A DNA stretch of 25,887 nt from an uncultured Georgenia sp. (GTDB taxonomy: Bacteria > Actinomycetota > Actinomycetes > Actinomycetales > Actinomycetaceae). Of the stretch, positions 16,560 through 25,865 are shown piece after piece (the stretch's first letter is position 1; each line of letters opens with the position of its first letter). The stretch spans positions 1 to 25,887 of the forward strand of contig NZ_CALGNQ010000141.1 of assembly GCF_937958535.1 (NCBI RefSeq). Reading direction: 5' to 3'. Both the position numbers and the translations under genes were made by a program. The notes beneath the pieces are model-generated. The model was not told the DNA's origin. It was given only the letters and a program-made list of their open reading frames with translations, and ran no database searches.

Positions 16560-16589
16560 TTGACCGGGCCGGAGCGCGCTCCGTACGCT
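16560..16589 (+). promoter_or_regulatory. Candidate promoter of the acyl-CoA dehydrogenase gene
   Basis: TTGACC (16560-16565), an 18-bp spacer and TACGCT (16584-16589, TANNNT) make one of the best promoter matches in the window. The predicted start point, about 7 bases on, coincides with the first base of the 16-bp dyad at 16596-16611. Confidence 0.6.
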
Positions 16590-16595
16590 CGGGGC

Positions 16596-16611
16596 GTTAT
16601 CAATCGCTAAC
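16596..16611. promoter_or_regulatory. Candidate TetR operator A (GTTATC-N4-GCTAAC)
   Basis: GTTATCAATCGCTAAC is an interrupted dyad of the type used by TetR repressors. It covers the predicted +1 of the acyl-CoA dehydrogenase promoter. The same outer six bases on each side recur at 18438-18453, next to the tetR gene. A 12-of-12 match in the outer arms at two related promoters is strong evidence of a shared regulator. Confidence 0.75.
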
Positions 16612-16655
16612 CGGCGGGCGGGCGAGGGTGCCGCCGCCGTCAGGAGGCGCGAGCG

Positions 16656-17828
16656 ATGTTCGAGCTGTCCGACGAGCACGAGGAGTTCCGTGCGGCCGTG
16701 CGCGAGTTCGCCGAGGCGGAGGTCGCGCCGCACTGCGCGACCTGGGACGAGGAGCACCGGTTCCCGGTCGAGCTCGTCCCGAAGATGGGCGAGCTCGGGC
16801 TCTTCGGGCTCACCGCGCCGGAGGAGCTCGGCGGCCAGGGCGGCGACTTCCTCTCACTGTGCGTCGCCATCGAGGAGCTGGGCCGGGTGGACCAGGCGGT
16901 CGGCATCACCCTGTCCGCCGGGGTGGGGCTGGGGATCACCCCGATCCTCGCCTTCGGCACCCCCGAGCAGCGCGAGCGGTGGTTGCCCGACCTCGTCGCC
17001 GGGCGTGCGCTGGCCGCCTTCGGGCTCACCGAGCCGGACGCCGGCTCCGACGTCCGGGCCACCCGGACCCGCGCCCGACGGGAGGCGGAGGAGTGGGTGA
17101 TCGACGGCGCGAAGAGCTTCATCACCAATTCCGGCACCCCGATCACCTCGGTCATCACCGTCACCGCCCGCACCGGCGAGGGGCCGGACGGCGACCCCGA
17201 GATCAGCGCCCTCCTCGTCCCGGCCGGCGCCCCGGGGCTCACCGTCGACCCGCCGTACCGCAAGCTCGGCTGGCGCGCCTCGGACACCCACGGCCTGACG
17301 TTCGGCAGCTGCCGGGTCCCGGCCACCAACCTCCTCGGCGAGCAGGGCGCCGGGCTGCGTCAGTTCCTCCAGATCCTCGACGGCGGACGGGTCGCCATCG
17401 CCGCCCTCGCCCTCGGGCTCGCCCGCGCCTGCCTCGACCTCGCCACCGACTACGCCCGCGGCCGCACCGCCTTCGGCCGCCCCATCGGGGCGCACCAGGC
17501 GGTGGCGTTCCAGCTCGCCGACCTCGCCGTCGCCGTCGCGGCCGCCCGGGCACTCACCTACCGGGCGGCCTGGCTCAAGGACGAGCACGACGCCGGCCGC
17601 CGTCCCGCCGCCGAGGTGCGGCAGGCCGCCGCGATCGCCAAGCTGCACAGCAGCGAGGCCGCCGTCGCGGCCGCCCGCACCGCCACCCAGGTGCTCGGCG
17701 GCAACGGGTTCATGGAGGAGTACCCCGCCGCCCGGTTCTACCGCGACGCCAAGATCCTCGAGATCGGCGAGGGCACCTCCGAGGTCCAGCGGATGGTCAT
17801 CGCCCGCGGCCTCGGCCTACCCCGCTGA
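16656..17828 (+). CDS. Acyl-CoA dehydrogenase (branched/short-chain, AcdH-like)
   Basis: The 390-aa flavoenzyme has all ACAD landmarks: 'FGLTEPDAGSD' (residues 122-132, FAD/substrate loop), 'WVIDGAKSFITNSG', 'KLGWRASDTHGLTF' and the C-terminal 'TQVLGGNGFMEEYPAARFYRDAKILEIGEGTSEVQRM'. The catalytic base is Glu372 in EGT, the position used by short- and medium-chain and isobutyryl/2-methylbutyryl-type enzymes. Isovaleryl-CoA dehydrogenases instead carry their Glu in an earlier helix, where this protein has 'LDGGR'. Its setting beside methylcrotonyl-CoA carboxylase resembles the acdH/accA1/accD1/hmgL cluster of Streptomyces, so it probably oxidises isovaleryl-CoA and other branched short acyl-CoAs. 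The start has an AGGAGG site. Its 3' end overlaps that of tetR by 12 bases. Confidence 0.93.
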   Translation: MFELSDEHEEFRAAVREFAEAEVAPHCATWDEEHRFPVELVPKMGELGLFGLTAPEELGGQGGDFLSLCVAIEELGRVDQAVGITLSAGVGLGITPILAFGTPEQRERWLPDLVAGRALAAFGLTEPDAGSDVRATRTRARREAEEWVIDGAKSFITNSGTPITSVITVTARTGEGPDGDPEISALLVPAGAPGLTVDPPYRKLGWRASDTHGLTFGSCRVPATNLLGEQGAGLRQFLQILDGGRVAIAALALGLARACLDLATDYARGRTAFGRPIGAHQAVAFQLADLAVAVAAARALTYRAAWLKDEHDAGRRPAAEVRQAAAIAKLHSSEAAVAAARTATQVLGGNGFMEEYPAARFYRDAKILEIGEGTSEVQRMVIARGLGLPR

Positions 17829-18416
17829 GCCGCCGACCCCCAGGAGCGCGGCGAGTGCCATCCGCCGCAGCAGCCCGGCCATCGCCGCGCGGTCGAGCCG
17901 GGCGCTGTGCGGGGTGGAGTTGATCAGCCCGAAGACGGCGTGTGCGGCCGACCGCGCCGTCGCCTCGTCGGTGCCGGGGACGGCGTCACGGACGGCGCCG
18001 ACCCAGATCTCGACGTACTCGCGCTGCAGCCGGCGCACGCGGCGCTGCTCCTGCGGCCCGAGGCTGTCGAGGTCGCGGAACTGCACCGTGATGAGCGCGG
18101 GGTGGTCCAGCGCGAAGTCCACATGCCAGTCGACCAGCGCCCGCAGCGTCTCCTGGCCGGGCGCCGTGCCGGCCACGCGCTCGCGCGCGCCGTCGCGCAG
18201 GCGCCGGCTGATGTCGACGAGCATCTGCGCCAGCACCGCCTCCTTGCTGGCGAAGTGCCGGTACAGCGCCGGCCCGGAGATGCCCACGGCCCCGCCGATG
18301 TCGTAGATCGACACCCCGCGGAAGCCACGCCGGGCGAACAGCTCGGCGGCGGCGTCGAGGATCTGGCGGCGGCGTGACCCGGCGGGCGCGGTCTCCCGAG
18401 CGGCAGCTGAGCGCAT
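17817..18416 (-). CDS. TetR-family repressor of the leucine/acyl-CoA catabolic locus
   Basis: The 199-aa protein has an N-terminal TetR HTH: 'RRRQILDAAAELFARRGFRGVSIYDIGGAVGISGPALYRHFASKEAVLAQML' (about residues 17-66). An all-helical ligand-binding and dimerisation domain follows. The gene lies between the dehydrogenase and the carboxylase operon on the opposite strand. A dyad present at both catabolic promoters (16596 and 18438) also lies 22 bp upstream of its own start, so autoregulation and repression of both units is the natural model, with an acyl-CoA intermediate as likely inducer (inference). The ATG at 18416 has no ribosome-binding site. TACCAT ends six bases before it, pointing to a leaderless mRNA. 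Longer upstream frame extension is not used in this model. Confidence 0.9.
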   Translation of the reverse strand: MRSAAARETAPAGSRRRQILDAAAELFARRGFRGVSIYDIGGAVGISGPALYRHFASKEAVLAQMLVDISRRLRDGARERVAGTAPGQETLRALVDWHVDFALDHPALITVQFRDLDSLGPQEQRRVRRLQREYVEIWVGAVRDAVPGTDEATARSAAHAVFGLINSTPHSARLDRAAMAGLLRRMALAALLGVGGSAG

Positions 18417-18423
18417 GCCGACA

Positions 18424-18429
18424 TGGTAG
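18424..18429 (-). promoter_or_regulatory. Candidate -10 (TACCAT) of leaderless tetR mRNA
   Basis: On the minus strand TACCAT fits TANNNT and is followed by six bases and then the tetR ATG, so the transcript would start at the initiation codon. The dyad at 18438-18453 lies in the corresponding spacer/-35 zone, which would allow autorepression. Confidence 0.45.
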
Positions 18430-18455
18430 ACGCCCGTGTTATCGAGTGCTAACGT
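18427..18455 (+). promoter_or_regulatory. Candidate promoter of the carboxylase operon
   Basis: TAGACG (18427-18432), a 17-bp spacer and TAACGT (18450-18455, TANNNT) form a plausible rightward promoter. The 16-bp dyad at 18438-18453 covers the spacer and part of the -10, so a bound TetR would exclude polymerase. Confidence 0.5.
18438..18453. promoter_or_regulatory. Candidate TetR operator B (GTTATC-N4-GCTAAC)
   Basis: GTTATCGAGTGCTAAC shares both six-base arms with operator A at 16596-16611. One site overlaps both divergent promoters, for tetR and for the carboxylase operon, so a single bound dimer pair could control both. Confidence 0.8.
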
Positions 18456-18490
18456 CGGCCCGGTCAGCACCACCGGCGCGGGAGGGTGTC

Positions 18491-20065
18491 GTGGCAGGTG
18501 GGAACGGTCCACCGCCGAGCCTGGCGGAGCTCGCCGCAGAGCTGCGGGAGCGTACGGCCAGGGTGCGGGAGGGGGGTTCCGCGCAGGCACGGGAGCGGCA
18601 CGTCGCGCGGGGGAAGCTCCTGGTGCGCGAGCGGGTGGACCGGCTGGTGGACCCGGGGTCGCCGTTCCTGGAGCTCTCGCCGTTGGCGGCGTGGGGCATG
18701 TACGGGGACGAGGTGCCGGCGGCGGGGGTCGTGACCGGGATCGGCCGGGTGGCGGGCCGGGAGTGCGTCGTGGTCGCCAACGACGCCACCGTCAAGGGGG
18801 GCACCTACTACCCGGTGACGGTGAGAAAGCACCTGCGGGCCCAGCAGGTGGCGTGGGAGAACCGGCTGCCGTGCCTGTACCTCGTGGACTCCGGCGGGGC
18901 CTACCTGCCGATGCAGGACGAGGTGTTCCCCGACCGGGAGCACTTCGGGCGCATCTTCTACAACCAGGCGCGCCTCTCGGCGGCAGGGGTGCCACAGCTC
19001 GCGGCGGTCATGGGCTCGTGCACCGCGGGGGGAGCCTACGTGCCGGCGATGTCGGACGAGACGGTGATCGTGCGGGGGCAGGGCACGATCTTCCTCGGAG
19101 GCCCGCCGCTGGTGCGGGCGGCCACGGGTGAGGTGGTCTCGGCCGAGGAGCTCGGCGGCGGCGAGGTGCACGCCCGCACCTCCGGGGTGGTGGACCACCT
19201 GGCGGAGGACGACGCGCACGCCCTGGAGATCCTGCGCCGGGCCGTGGGCACGGTGGAGGGCGCTCCGGCGCCGGCGCCGGAGCGGGCACCGGTGGAGGAG
19301 CCGGTGGAGGACCCGGCCGGGCTGTACGACGTCGTGCCGGGTGACCTGCGCACGGCGTACGACGTGCGGGAGGTGATCCGCCGCGTGGTGGACGGGTCGC
19401 GGCTGGAGGAGTTCAAGGCGCTGTACGGCCAGACCCTGGTGTGCGGGTTCGCCCGGATCTGGGGCTACCCGGTGGGGATCGTGGCCAACAACGGGATCCT
19501 GTTCAGCGAGTCGGCGCTCAAAGGCGCCCACTTCGTCCAGCTGTGCAACCAGCGCGGCGTGCCGCTGGTCTTCCTGCAGAACATCTCCGGCTTCATGGTG
19601 GGGCGGGAGTACGAGAACCGGGGGATCGCCAAGGACGGCGCCAAGCTCGTCACCGCGGTGGCCTGTTCGGTGGTGCCCCGGTTCACGGTGGTCATCGGCG
19701 GCTCCTTCGGGGCGGGCAACTACGCCATGTCCGGGCGGGCCTACGACCCGCGGTTCCTGTGGATGTGGCCCAACGCGCGGATCTCGGTGATGGGCGGGGA
19801 GCAGGCGGCGGCCGTGCTGGCCACGGTGCGCCGGGAGGGGCTGGAGCGGGCCGGCACGGGGTGGTCGCAGGCGCAGGAGGAGGCGTTCAAGGCCCCGATC
19901 CGGGAGCAGTACGAGCGGCAGGGTTCGCCGTACTACTCCACCGCCCGGCTGTGGGACGACGGCGTCATCGACCCGGTCGACACCCGCCGGGTGCTGGGGA
20001 TGGGGCTGGCGGTCGCCGCCGACGCCCCCGTTCCCGACCCCCGCTACGGGATCTTCCGGATGTGA
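18491..20065 (+). CDS. accD1: Methylcrotonyl-CoA carboxylase, carboxyltransferase (beta) subunit
   Basis: The 524-aa protein has the two crotonase-like halves of acyl-CoA carboxyltransferases. The N-terminal half contains 'VVANDATVKGGTYYPVTVRKHLRAQ' and 'YLVDSGGAYLPMQDEVFPD'. The C-terminal half contains 'NISGFMVGREYENRGIAKDGAKLVTAVA', 'VIGGSFGAGNYAMSGRAYDPRFLWMWPNARISVMGGEQAA'. The last block is typical of methylcrotonyl-CoA rather than propionyl- or acetyl-CoA carboxylases. It transfers carboxyl from biotin to 3-methylcrotonyl-CoA, step 3 of leucine breakdown. The GTG at 18491 follows a GGAGGG site; the frame is open upstream, but that part overlaps the tetR promoter region. The alpha subunit follows immediately. 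It is the first gene of a four-gene catabolic operon under operator B. Confidence 0.94.
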   Translation: MAGGNGPPPSLAELAAELRERTARVREGGSAQARERHVARGKLLVRERVDRLVDPGSPFLELSPLAAWGMYGDEVPAAGVVTGIGRVAGRECVVVANDATVKGGTYYPVTVRKHLRAQQVAWENRLPCLYLVDSGGAYLPMQDEVFPDREHFGRIFYNQARLSAAGVPQLAAVMGSCTAGGAYVPAMSDETVIVRGQGTIFLGGPPLVRAATGEVVSAEELGGGEVHARTSGVVDHLAEDDAHALEILRRAVGTVEGAPAPAPERAPVEEPVEDPAGLYDVVPGDLRTAYDVREVIRRVVDGSRLEEFKALYGQTLVCGFARIWGYPVGIVANNGILFSESALKGAHFVQLCNQRGVPLVFLQNISGFMVGREYENRGIAKDGAKLVTAVACSVVPRFTVVIGGSFGAGNYAMSGRAYDPRFLWMWPNARISVMGGEQAAAVLATVRREGLERAGTGWSQAQEEAFKAPIREQYERQGSPYYSTARLWDDGVIDPVDTRRVLGMGLAVAADAPVPDPRYGIFRM

Positions 20066-20070
20066 CGGCG

Positions 20071-22016
<1,946 letters not shown>

Positions 22017-22020
<4 letters not shown>

Positions 22021-22967
22021 CCGATGTACCGGCCTATGGGCAGCACCCGGAGCCCGGGCTGCCCACGCGGGTGGAGATCTACGAGGTCGGACCGCGCGAC
22101 GGGCTGCAGAACGAGGCCGCGGTGGTGCCCGCCGAGGTCAAGGCCGAGTTCGTCCGGCGGCTGGCTGCGGCCGGGCTGCGCAGCATCGAGACGACGAGCT
22201 TCGTCCACCCCCGGTGGGTTCCCCAGCTCGCCGACGCGACCGAGGTGCTGGCCCTGCTGGGGCCGCTGCCCGGGGTGCGGCTGCCGGTCCTGGTGCCCAA
22301 CGCGCGCGGGCTGGACCGGGCGCTGGCGGCCGGGGTGGGCGAGGTCGCGGTGTTCGCCAGCGCCACCGAGACCTTCGCCCGCAGGAACCTCAACCGCACG
22401 GTGGCCGCGTCGCTGGAGATGTTCGCCCCCGTCATCACCCGTGCCCGGCAGGCCGGGCTGGCGGTGCGGGCCTACCTGTCGATGTGCTTCGGCGACCCGT
22501 GGGAGGGGGCCGTGCCGGTGGCGCAGGTGGTCGACGTCGCCGTGCGGCTCATGGACCTGGGGGCCGACGAGCTCTGCCTCGGTGACACCATCGGGGTGGC
22601 CACCCCCGGCCACGTCACCGCGCTCGTCGAGGCCCTCGGCCGGGCCGGCCTGGGCCCCGACCGGCTCGCGGTGCACTTCCACGACACCTACGGACAGGCC
22701 CTGGCCAACACGCTGACCGCGCTGCGCTGCGGCGTCACCACCGTCGACGCCGCCGCCGGCGGGCTGGGCGGCTGCCCCTTCGCCCACAGCGCCACCGGCA
22801 ACCTCGCCACCGAGGACCTGGTGTGGATGCTGCACGGTCTGGGCATCACCACGGGCGTCGACCTGACCGCTCTGGTGGCCACGAGCCGCTGGATGGCCGA
22901 GCGGCTGGGGCGCCCCAGCCCTTCCCGCGTCGTCCAGGCCCTGTCCCCCCAGTCCGCCGAGGAGTGA
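22017..22967 (+). CDS. hmgL: Hydroxymethylglutaryl-CoA lyase
   Basis: The 316-aa protein starts at the ATG of an ATGA overlap with the carboxylase gene and has a GGAGG site. It is a DRE-TIM metallolyase: 'EIYEVGPRDGLQNE' carries Arg27, Asp28 and Gln31, matching human HMG-CoA lyase Arg41, Asp42 and Gln45. 'AVHFHDTYGQALAN' has the metal ligands His220 and His222. 'GGLGGCPFAHSATGN' carries Cys253, equivalent to the human catalytic Cys266. 'ETTSFVHPRWVPQLADA' also matches. It splits HMG-CoA into acetoacetate and acetyl-CoA, the last step of leucine degradation. It sits third in the operon, with the enoyl-CoA hydratase that makes its substrate starting 3 bp after its stop. It has no organelle-type leader, as expected. 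Confidence 0.96.
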
Positions 22968-22970
22968 CCG

Positions 22971-23750
22971 GTGTCCCTCGTGACCGTCGTGCAGCACCCG
23001 GGCCACTGGGCCGAGATCCGGCTCGACCGGCCCGAGGCCCACAACGCGATCAGCACGGCCCTGGCCCAGGAGCTCGCCGGCGCCTGCGCCACCCTCGCCA
23101 CCGACCCCGCGGTCCGCGCCGTCGTCCTGGCCTCCAGCAGCCCGAAGGCGTTCTGCGTGGGGGCCGACCTCAAGGAACGGGTCGGCTTCACCGACGCCCA
23201 GCTCATCGACCAGCGCCCCGTCTTCCGCCGCGCCTTCGCCGCGGTGCGCGAGCTGCCGATGCCGAGTGTCGCCGCCGTCCACGGCCACGCCCTCGGCGGC
23301 GGGCTGGAGCTGGCGCTGTCCTGCGACCTCGTCGTCGCCGACGAGACCGCCGTCCTCGGCCTGCCCGAGGTTCGCGTCGGCCTGGTCCCTGGCGGCGGCG
23401 GCACCCAGCTGCTGCCGCGCCGGATCGGCCCCGCCGCGGCTGCCGACCTCATCTACACCGGCCGCCAGGTCCGCATCGACGAGGCCCACGCCCTCGGGCT
23501 GGTCGACCGCCGCGTCCCCGCCGGCCAGGACCGCGCCGTCGCCGCCGAGCTCGCGGCCCAGATCGCCACCAACTCGCCCGTGGGGCTGCGCAACGCCAAG
23601 CACGCCCTGCGCGCCGGCCTCGAGGTCCCCCTCGACGCCGCCCTCGACATCGAGGACGCCGCCTGGCGCGCCACCGCCTTCTCCGCCGACCGCCACGAGG
23701 GCATCGCCGCGTTCAACGAGAAGCGGCCCCCGGCCTGGCCGGAGGGCTGA
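22971..23750 (+). CDS. liuC: Enoyl-CoA hydratase, probable methylglutaconyl-CoA hydratase (AUH/LiuC-like)
   Basis: The 259-aa crotonase-fold enzyme starts at a GTG 3 bp after hmgL. Both catalytic glutamates are present: Glu113 in 'HALGGGLELALSCD' and Glu133 in 'LGLPEVRVGLVPGGGG', with the 20-residue spacing of rat crotonase (Glu144/Glu164). The oxyanion loop reads 'FCVGADLKER', a form typical of the AUH branch, which hydrates 3-methylglutaconyl-CoA to HMG-CoA. With the carboxylase before it and HMG-CoA lyase beside it, this fills the missing step between them. The C-terminal 'HEGIAAFNEKRPPAW' is family-typical. The gene ends the operon, and a strong hairpin follows 28 bp later. Substrate is inferred from motif and context. 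Confidence 0.9.
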   Translation: MSLVTVVQHPGHWAEIRLDRPEAHNAISTALAQELAGACATLATDPAVRAVVLASSSPKAFCVGADLKERVGFTDAQLIDQRPVFRRAFAAVRELPMPSVAAVHGHALGGGLELALSCDLVVADETAVLGLPEVRVGLVPGGGGTQLLPRRIGPAAAADLIYTGRQVRIDEAHALGLVDRRVPAGQDRAVAAELAAQIATNSPVGLRNAKHALRAGLEVPLDAALDIEDAAWRATAFSADRHEGIAAFNEKRPPAWPEG

Positions 23751-23778
23751 GCCGCGGATCGCCGCCCGCAGCACGCAC

Positions 23779-23821
23779 CGGCGGGGTGGGCCACCCGGGA
23801 GACCCGGTGCCCACCCCGCCG
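23779..23821. terminator. Strong bidirectional hairpin between convergent genes
   Basis: Thirteen bases at 23779-23791 pair perfectly with 23809-23821. The interior CACCCGGG/CCCGGTG extends the stem with one bulged C, leaving a 3-base loop. It lies 28 bp after the hydratase stop and 9 bp before the stop of the convergent antitoxin gene. It has no U-tract, as is common for actinobacterial terminators, and can serve both strands. Confidence 0.8.
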
Positions 23822-23830
23822 ACGGGCGTG

Positions 23831-24004
23831 CTACTCGTTGCCGATCTTCTTGTCGGCGGCGTCGCGTGCCTGGTCGAGCTTGTCGCCGTGCTTGCCGCCC
23901 GTCTTCTCGTCCGCCATGTCGGAGGCCCGGTCGAGGCCGGCGTCGCTGGCCTGCTCGCCCTTCTCGCCGCCGAGCGCGTCCTTGGCCTTGTCCCCGATAC
24001 CCAT
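23831..24004 (-). CDS. MT0933-like antitoxin protein (PF14013)
   Basis: The 57-aa protein is almost entirely charged and small residues, arranged as amphipathic helical repeats: 'GDKAKDALGGEKGEQASDAGLDRASDMADEKTGGKHGDKLDQARDAADKKIGNE'-type blocks of D-x-A-x-D. This is the pattern of the MT0933 family (Rv0909-like), named as antitoxins because the M. tuberculosis member pairs with a downstream toxin. Here there is no partner gene on the same strand within reach, so it stands alone. Many actinobacteria carry solitary copies, and the function of these may not be antitoxin-like. The ATG has an AAGGAGCG site. The adjoining 3' end is the large hairpin. Confidence 0.85.
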   Translation of the reverse strand: MGIGDKAKDALGGEKGEQASDAGLDRASDMADEKTGGKHGDKLDQARDAADKKIGNE

Positions 24005-24269
24005 GTCGCTCCTTCCGTCACCGCCGGGTGCGGTTCTCGTCCCTCGACGGTGCGCCTCCTCGGCCGGGCCCGCAACGTGAGGGCGGTCGGGGGTGGACGT
24101 CCCGCGCCGCCCCGGCCCGCCGTGCGGTTCGTCCGCGAGCTGCCGCTGCCCGGCGCGCGCCGTCGTGACGACCTCCCGGCCGCCGACCGCATCGGGCTCG
24201 GCGGCGCCCCTGCGACCCGGGCCCCACATGCGGCAGGACCGGGCCCGGACGCGCAGATAGCCTCGAGGG
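24005..24269. other. Divergent intergenic region, antitoxin/amidase
   Basis: These 265 bp separate the start of the antitoxin gene from that of the amidase gene. I see no convincing gene: the frames that cross it lack ribosome-binding sites and conserved motifs. The only recognisable signal is the TAGCCT element next to the amidase start. No clear antitoxin promoter was found. Confidence 0.6.
24258..24263 (+). promoter_or_regulatory. Candidate -10 (TAGCCT) of a leaderless amidase mRNA
   Basis: TAGCCT fits TANNNT and is followed by six bases and the amidase ATG. GAGG lies directly against the ATG, too close to act as a ribosome-binding site, which favours leaderless translation. Confidence 0.45.
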
Positions 24270-25721
24270 ATGGCTGACATCCACGAGCTGAGCGCCCTCG
24301 ACCTGGCCGCCGCGGTGCGGTCCGGTGCGGTGAGTCCCGAGGAGGTCGTCGAGCACACCCTGGAGCGGGCCGAGCGCATCGGCCCCACGGTCGGTGCCTT
24401 CGCCCACCTCACCCCCGAGCTGGCCCGCGAGCAGGCGGCCGCGGCGACCCGCCGGCTGGAGCAGGACCGGGAGGACCTGCCGCCCTTCCTCGGCGTCCCC
24501 GTGCCGGTCAAGGACCTCACGATGGTCGCCGGTCAGCCCTTCGAGATGGGCAGCGCGGCGTTCCGCGGGAACATCGCCCCGGCCGACGACGGCGTGACCA
24601 TCCGGCTCCGTGAGGCCGGCACGCTCATGGTCGGCAAGACGACGACGCCGGAGCTCGGGCTCCCGCCGTACACCGAGCCCGACGTCGCACCCCCTGCGCG
24701 CAGCCCGTGGGACCCCCGCCGCAGCGCGGGCGGCTCGTCCGGGGGTGCCGCGGCCGCCGTCGCCGCCGGGATCGTCCCCGCCGCGCACGCCAGCGACGGC
24801 GGTGGCTCGATCCGTATCCCCGCTGCCGCCTGCGGGCTGGTCGGGCTGAAGTCGACCCGGGGCCGCGTGTCGAAGGGCCCCCTCATGGTCGACGGTGCGG
24901 GGCTGACCGTCGACGGTGTCGTCACCCGCACCGTGCGGGACACCGCAGCCTTCCTCGATGTGCTGTCACGCCCGTGGCCCGGGGACCACTACCTGCTGCC
25001 CGGGCCGCGCTACTCGTTCCTCGCGGCCTGCGACCACCGTCCGGAGCGGCTGCGGGTCGGGGTGCTCACCCAGCCGATCAACGTCCACGAGGCGCCGGTG
25101 CACGAGAGCTCGCTGGCCGCCGTCGACCGGGCGGTGCGACTGCTCGAGGACATGGGCCACGTCGTCACACCCACCCGGGTTCCCTTCACCCCCGAGGAGT
25201 GGGACGCCTTCGCGCCGCTGTGGGCCGTCGGGTCCCTCATGGCACCGGTGCCGCCCGAGCGGGAGGAGCTGCTCGTCCCGCTCACCCGCTCGATGCGGGA
25301 GCGCGGGCGCCAGTACTCGGGCGTCGAGTACGCCCGCGCCGTCGCCGCGGTCCAGATGCTCGCCCGCAAGGCTGCCGACGTGTGGCGCGACCTCGACGTC
25401 GTCCTCACCCCGGCGCTGGCGACCCCGCCGCCCCTCATCGGGCAGATGCGCAACGACGCCGACCCGGCCGCCGACTTCGAGGCGCAGAAGGCGTTCACGC
25501 CCTGGACCAGTCCGTGGAACATGCTCGGCGCCCCGGCGATCGCCCTGCCGCTGCACCGCGCGGAGGTCGACGGCGTCACCCTGCCGGTCGGCGTCCAGCT
25601 CGGGGCGACCCGCCTGGGGGAGGAGGAGCTGCTCCTCGGCCTCGCCGCGGCGCTGGAGGAGGCCGACCCGTGGCCGACGGCGCCGGTCCAGCCGGCCGTC
25701 CCACAGGACCGTCGCGGCTGA
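24270..25721 (+). CDS. Amidase-signature family amidohydrolase
   Basis: The 483-aa enzyme has the complete Ser-cisSer-Lys triad of the amidase-signature family. Lys81 lies in 'VPVPVKDLTMVAG', Ser156 in 'SAGGSSGGAAAAVAAG' and the nucleophile Ser180 in 'SDGGGSIRIPAAACGLVGLKSTRGRVS'. The 24-residue spacing between the serines is as in FAAH. 'PWNMLGAPAIALPL' and 'LPVGVQLGA' near the C-terminus are also typical. Enzymes of this family hydrolyse amides or nitrile-derived amides, or act in tRNA amidation. The absence of gatB/gatC neighbours argues against GatA, and the sequence resembles the 6-aminohexanoate hydrolase/general amidase branch. No signal peptide is seen. It appears monocistronic and is followed by a repeat array. 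Confidence 0.93.
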   Translation: MADIHELSALDLAAAVRSGAVSPEEVVEHTLERAERIGPTVGAFAHLTPELAREQAAAATRRLEQDREDLPPFLGVPVPVKDLTMVAGQPFEMGSAAFRGNIAPADDGVTIRLREAGTLMVGKTTTPELGLPPYTEPDVAPPARSPWDPRRSAGGSSGGAAAAVAAGIVPAAHASDGGGSIRIPAAACGLVGLKSTRGRVSKGPLMVDGAGLTVDGVVTRTVRDTAAFLDVLSRPWPGDHYLLPGPRYSFLAACDHRPERLRVGVLTQPINVHEAPVHESSLAAVDRAVRLLEDMGHVVTPTRVPFTPEEWDAFAPLWAVGSLMAPVPPEREELLVPLTRSMRERGRQYSGVEYARAVAAVQMLARKAADVWRDLDVVLTPALATPPPLIGQMRNDADPAADFEAQKAFTPWTSPWNMLGAPAIALPLHRAEVDGVTLPVGVQLGATRLGEEELLLGLAAALEEADPWPTAPVQPAVPQDRRG

Positions 25722-25754
25722 GGCGGCGGACGGGCCGCCGTGCGGTGGGCCCGC

Positions 25755-25865
25755 CGGGTGGCGGTGAGCGGCCGGGTGGCGATGGGCCGCCGGGTGGCGG
25801 TGAGCGAGCGGGTGGCGGTGAGCGGCCGGGGGGGGGCGATGGGCCGCCGGGTGGCGGTGAGCGGG
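25755..25865 (+). repeat. 18-bp tandem repeat array at the right edge
   Basis: Six head-to-tail units of about 18 bp (consensus CGGGTGGCGGTGAGCGGC) start at 25755, 25773, 25791, 25809, 25827 and 25848. Units 2 and 5 share the variant ending GATGGGCCGC, so the array alternates in part. Unit 5 is 21 bp and contains nine consecutive Gs. Unit and insertion lengths are multiples of three. The frame reads through as RVAVSG-like repeats on the plus strand and as a Pro/Gly/Ser-rich repeat on the minus strand. Decayed copies may continue past 25865; the window ends at 25887. Confidence 0.85.

Noticed and set aside
24018..24520. A possible longer antitoxin or extra gene in the divergent region before the amidase
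   Set aside because: The extended frames lack a start signal and conserved motifs, while the ATG at 24004 has a good ribosome-binding site and family-typical N-terminus.
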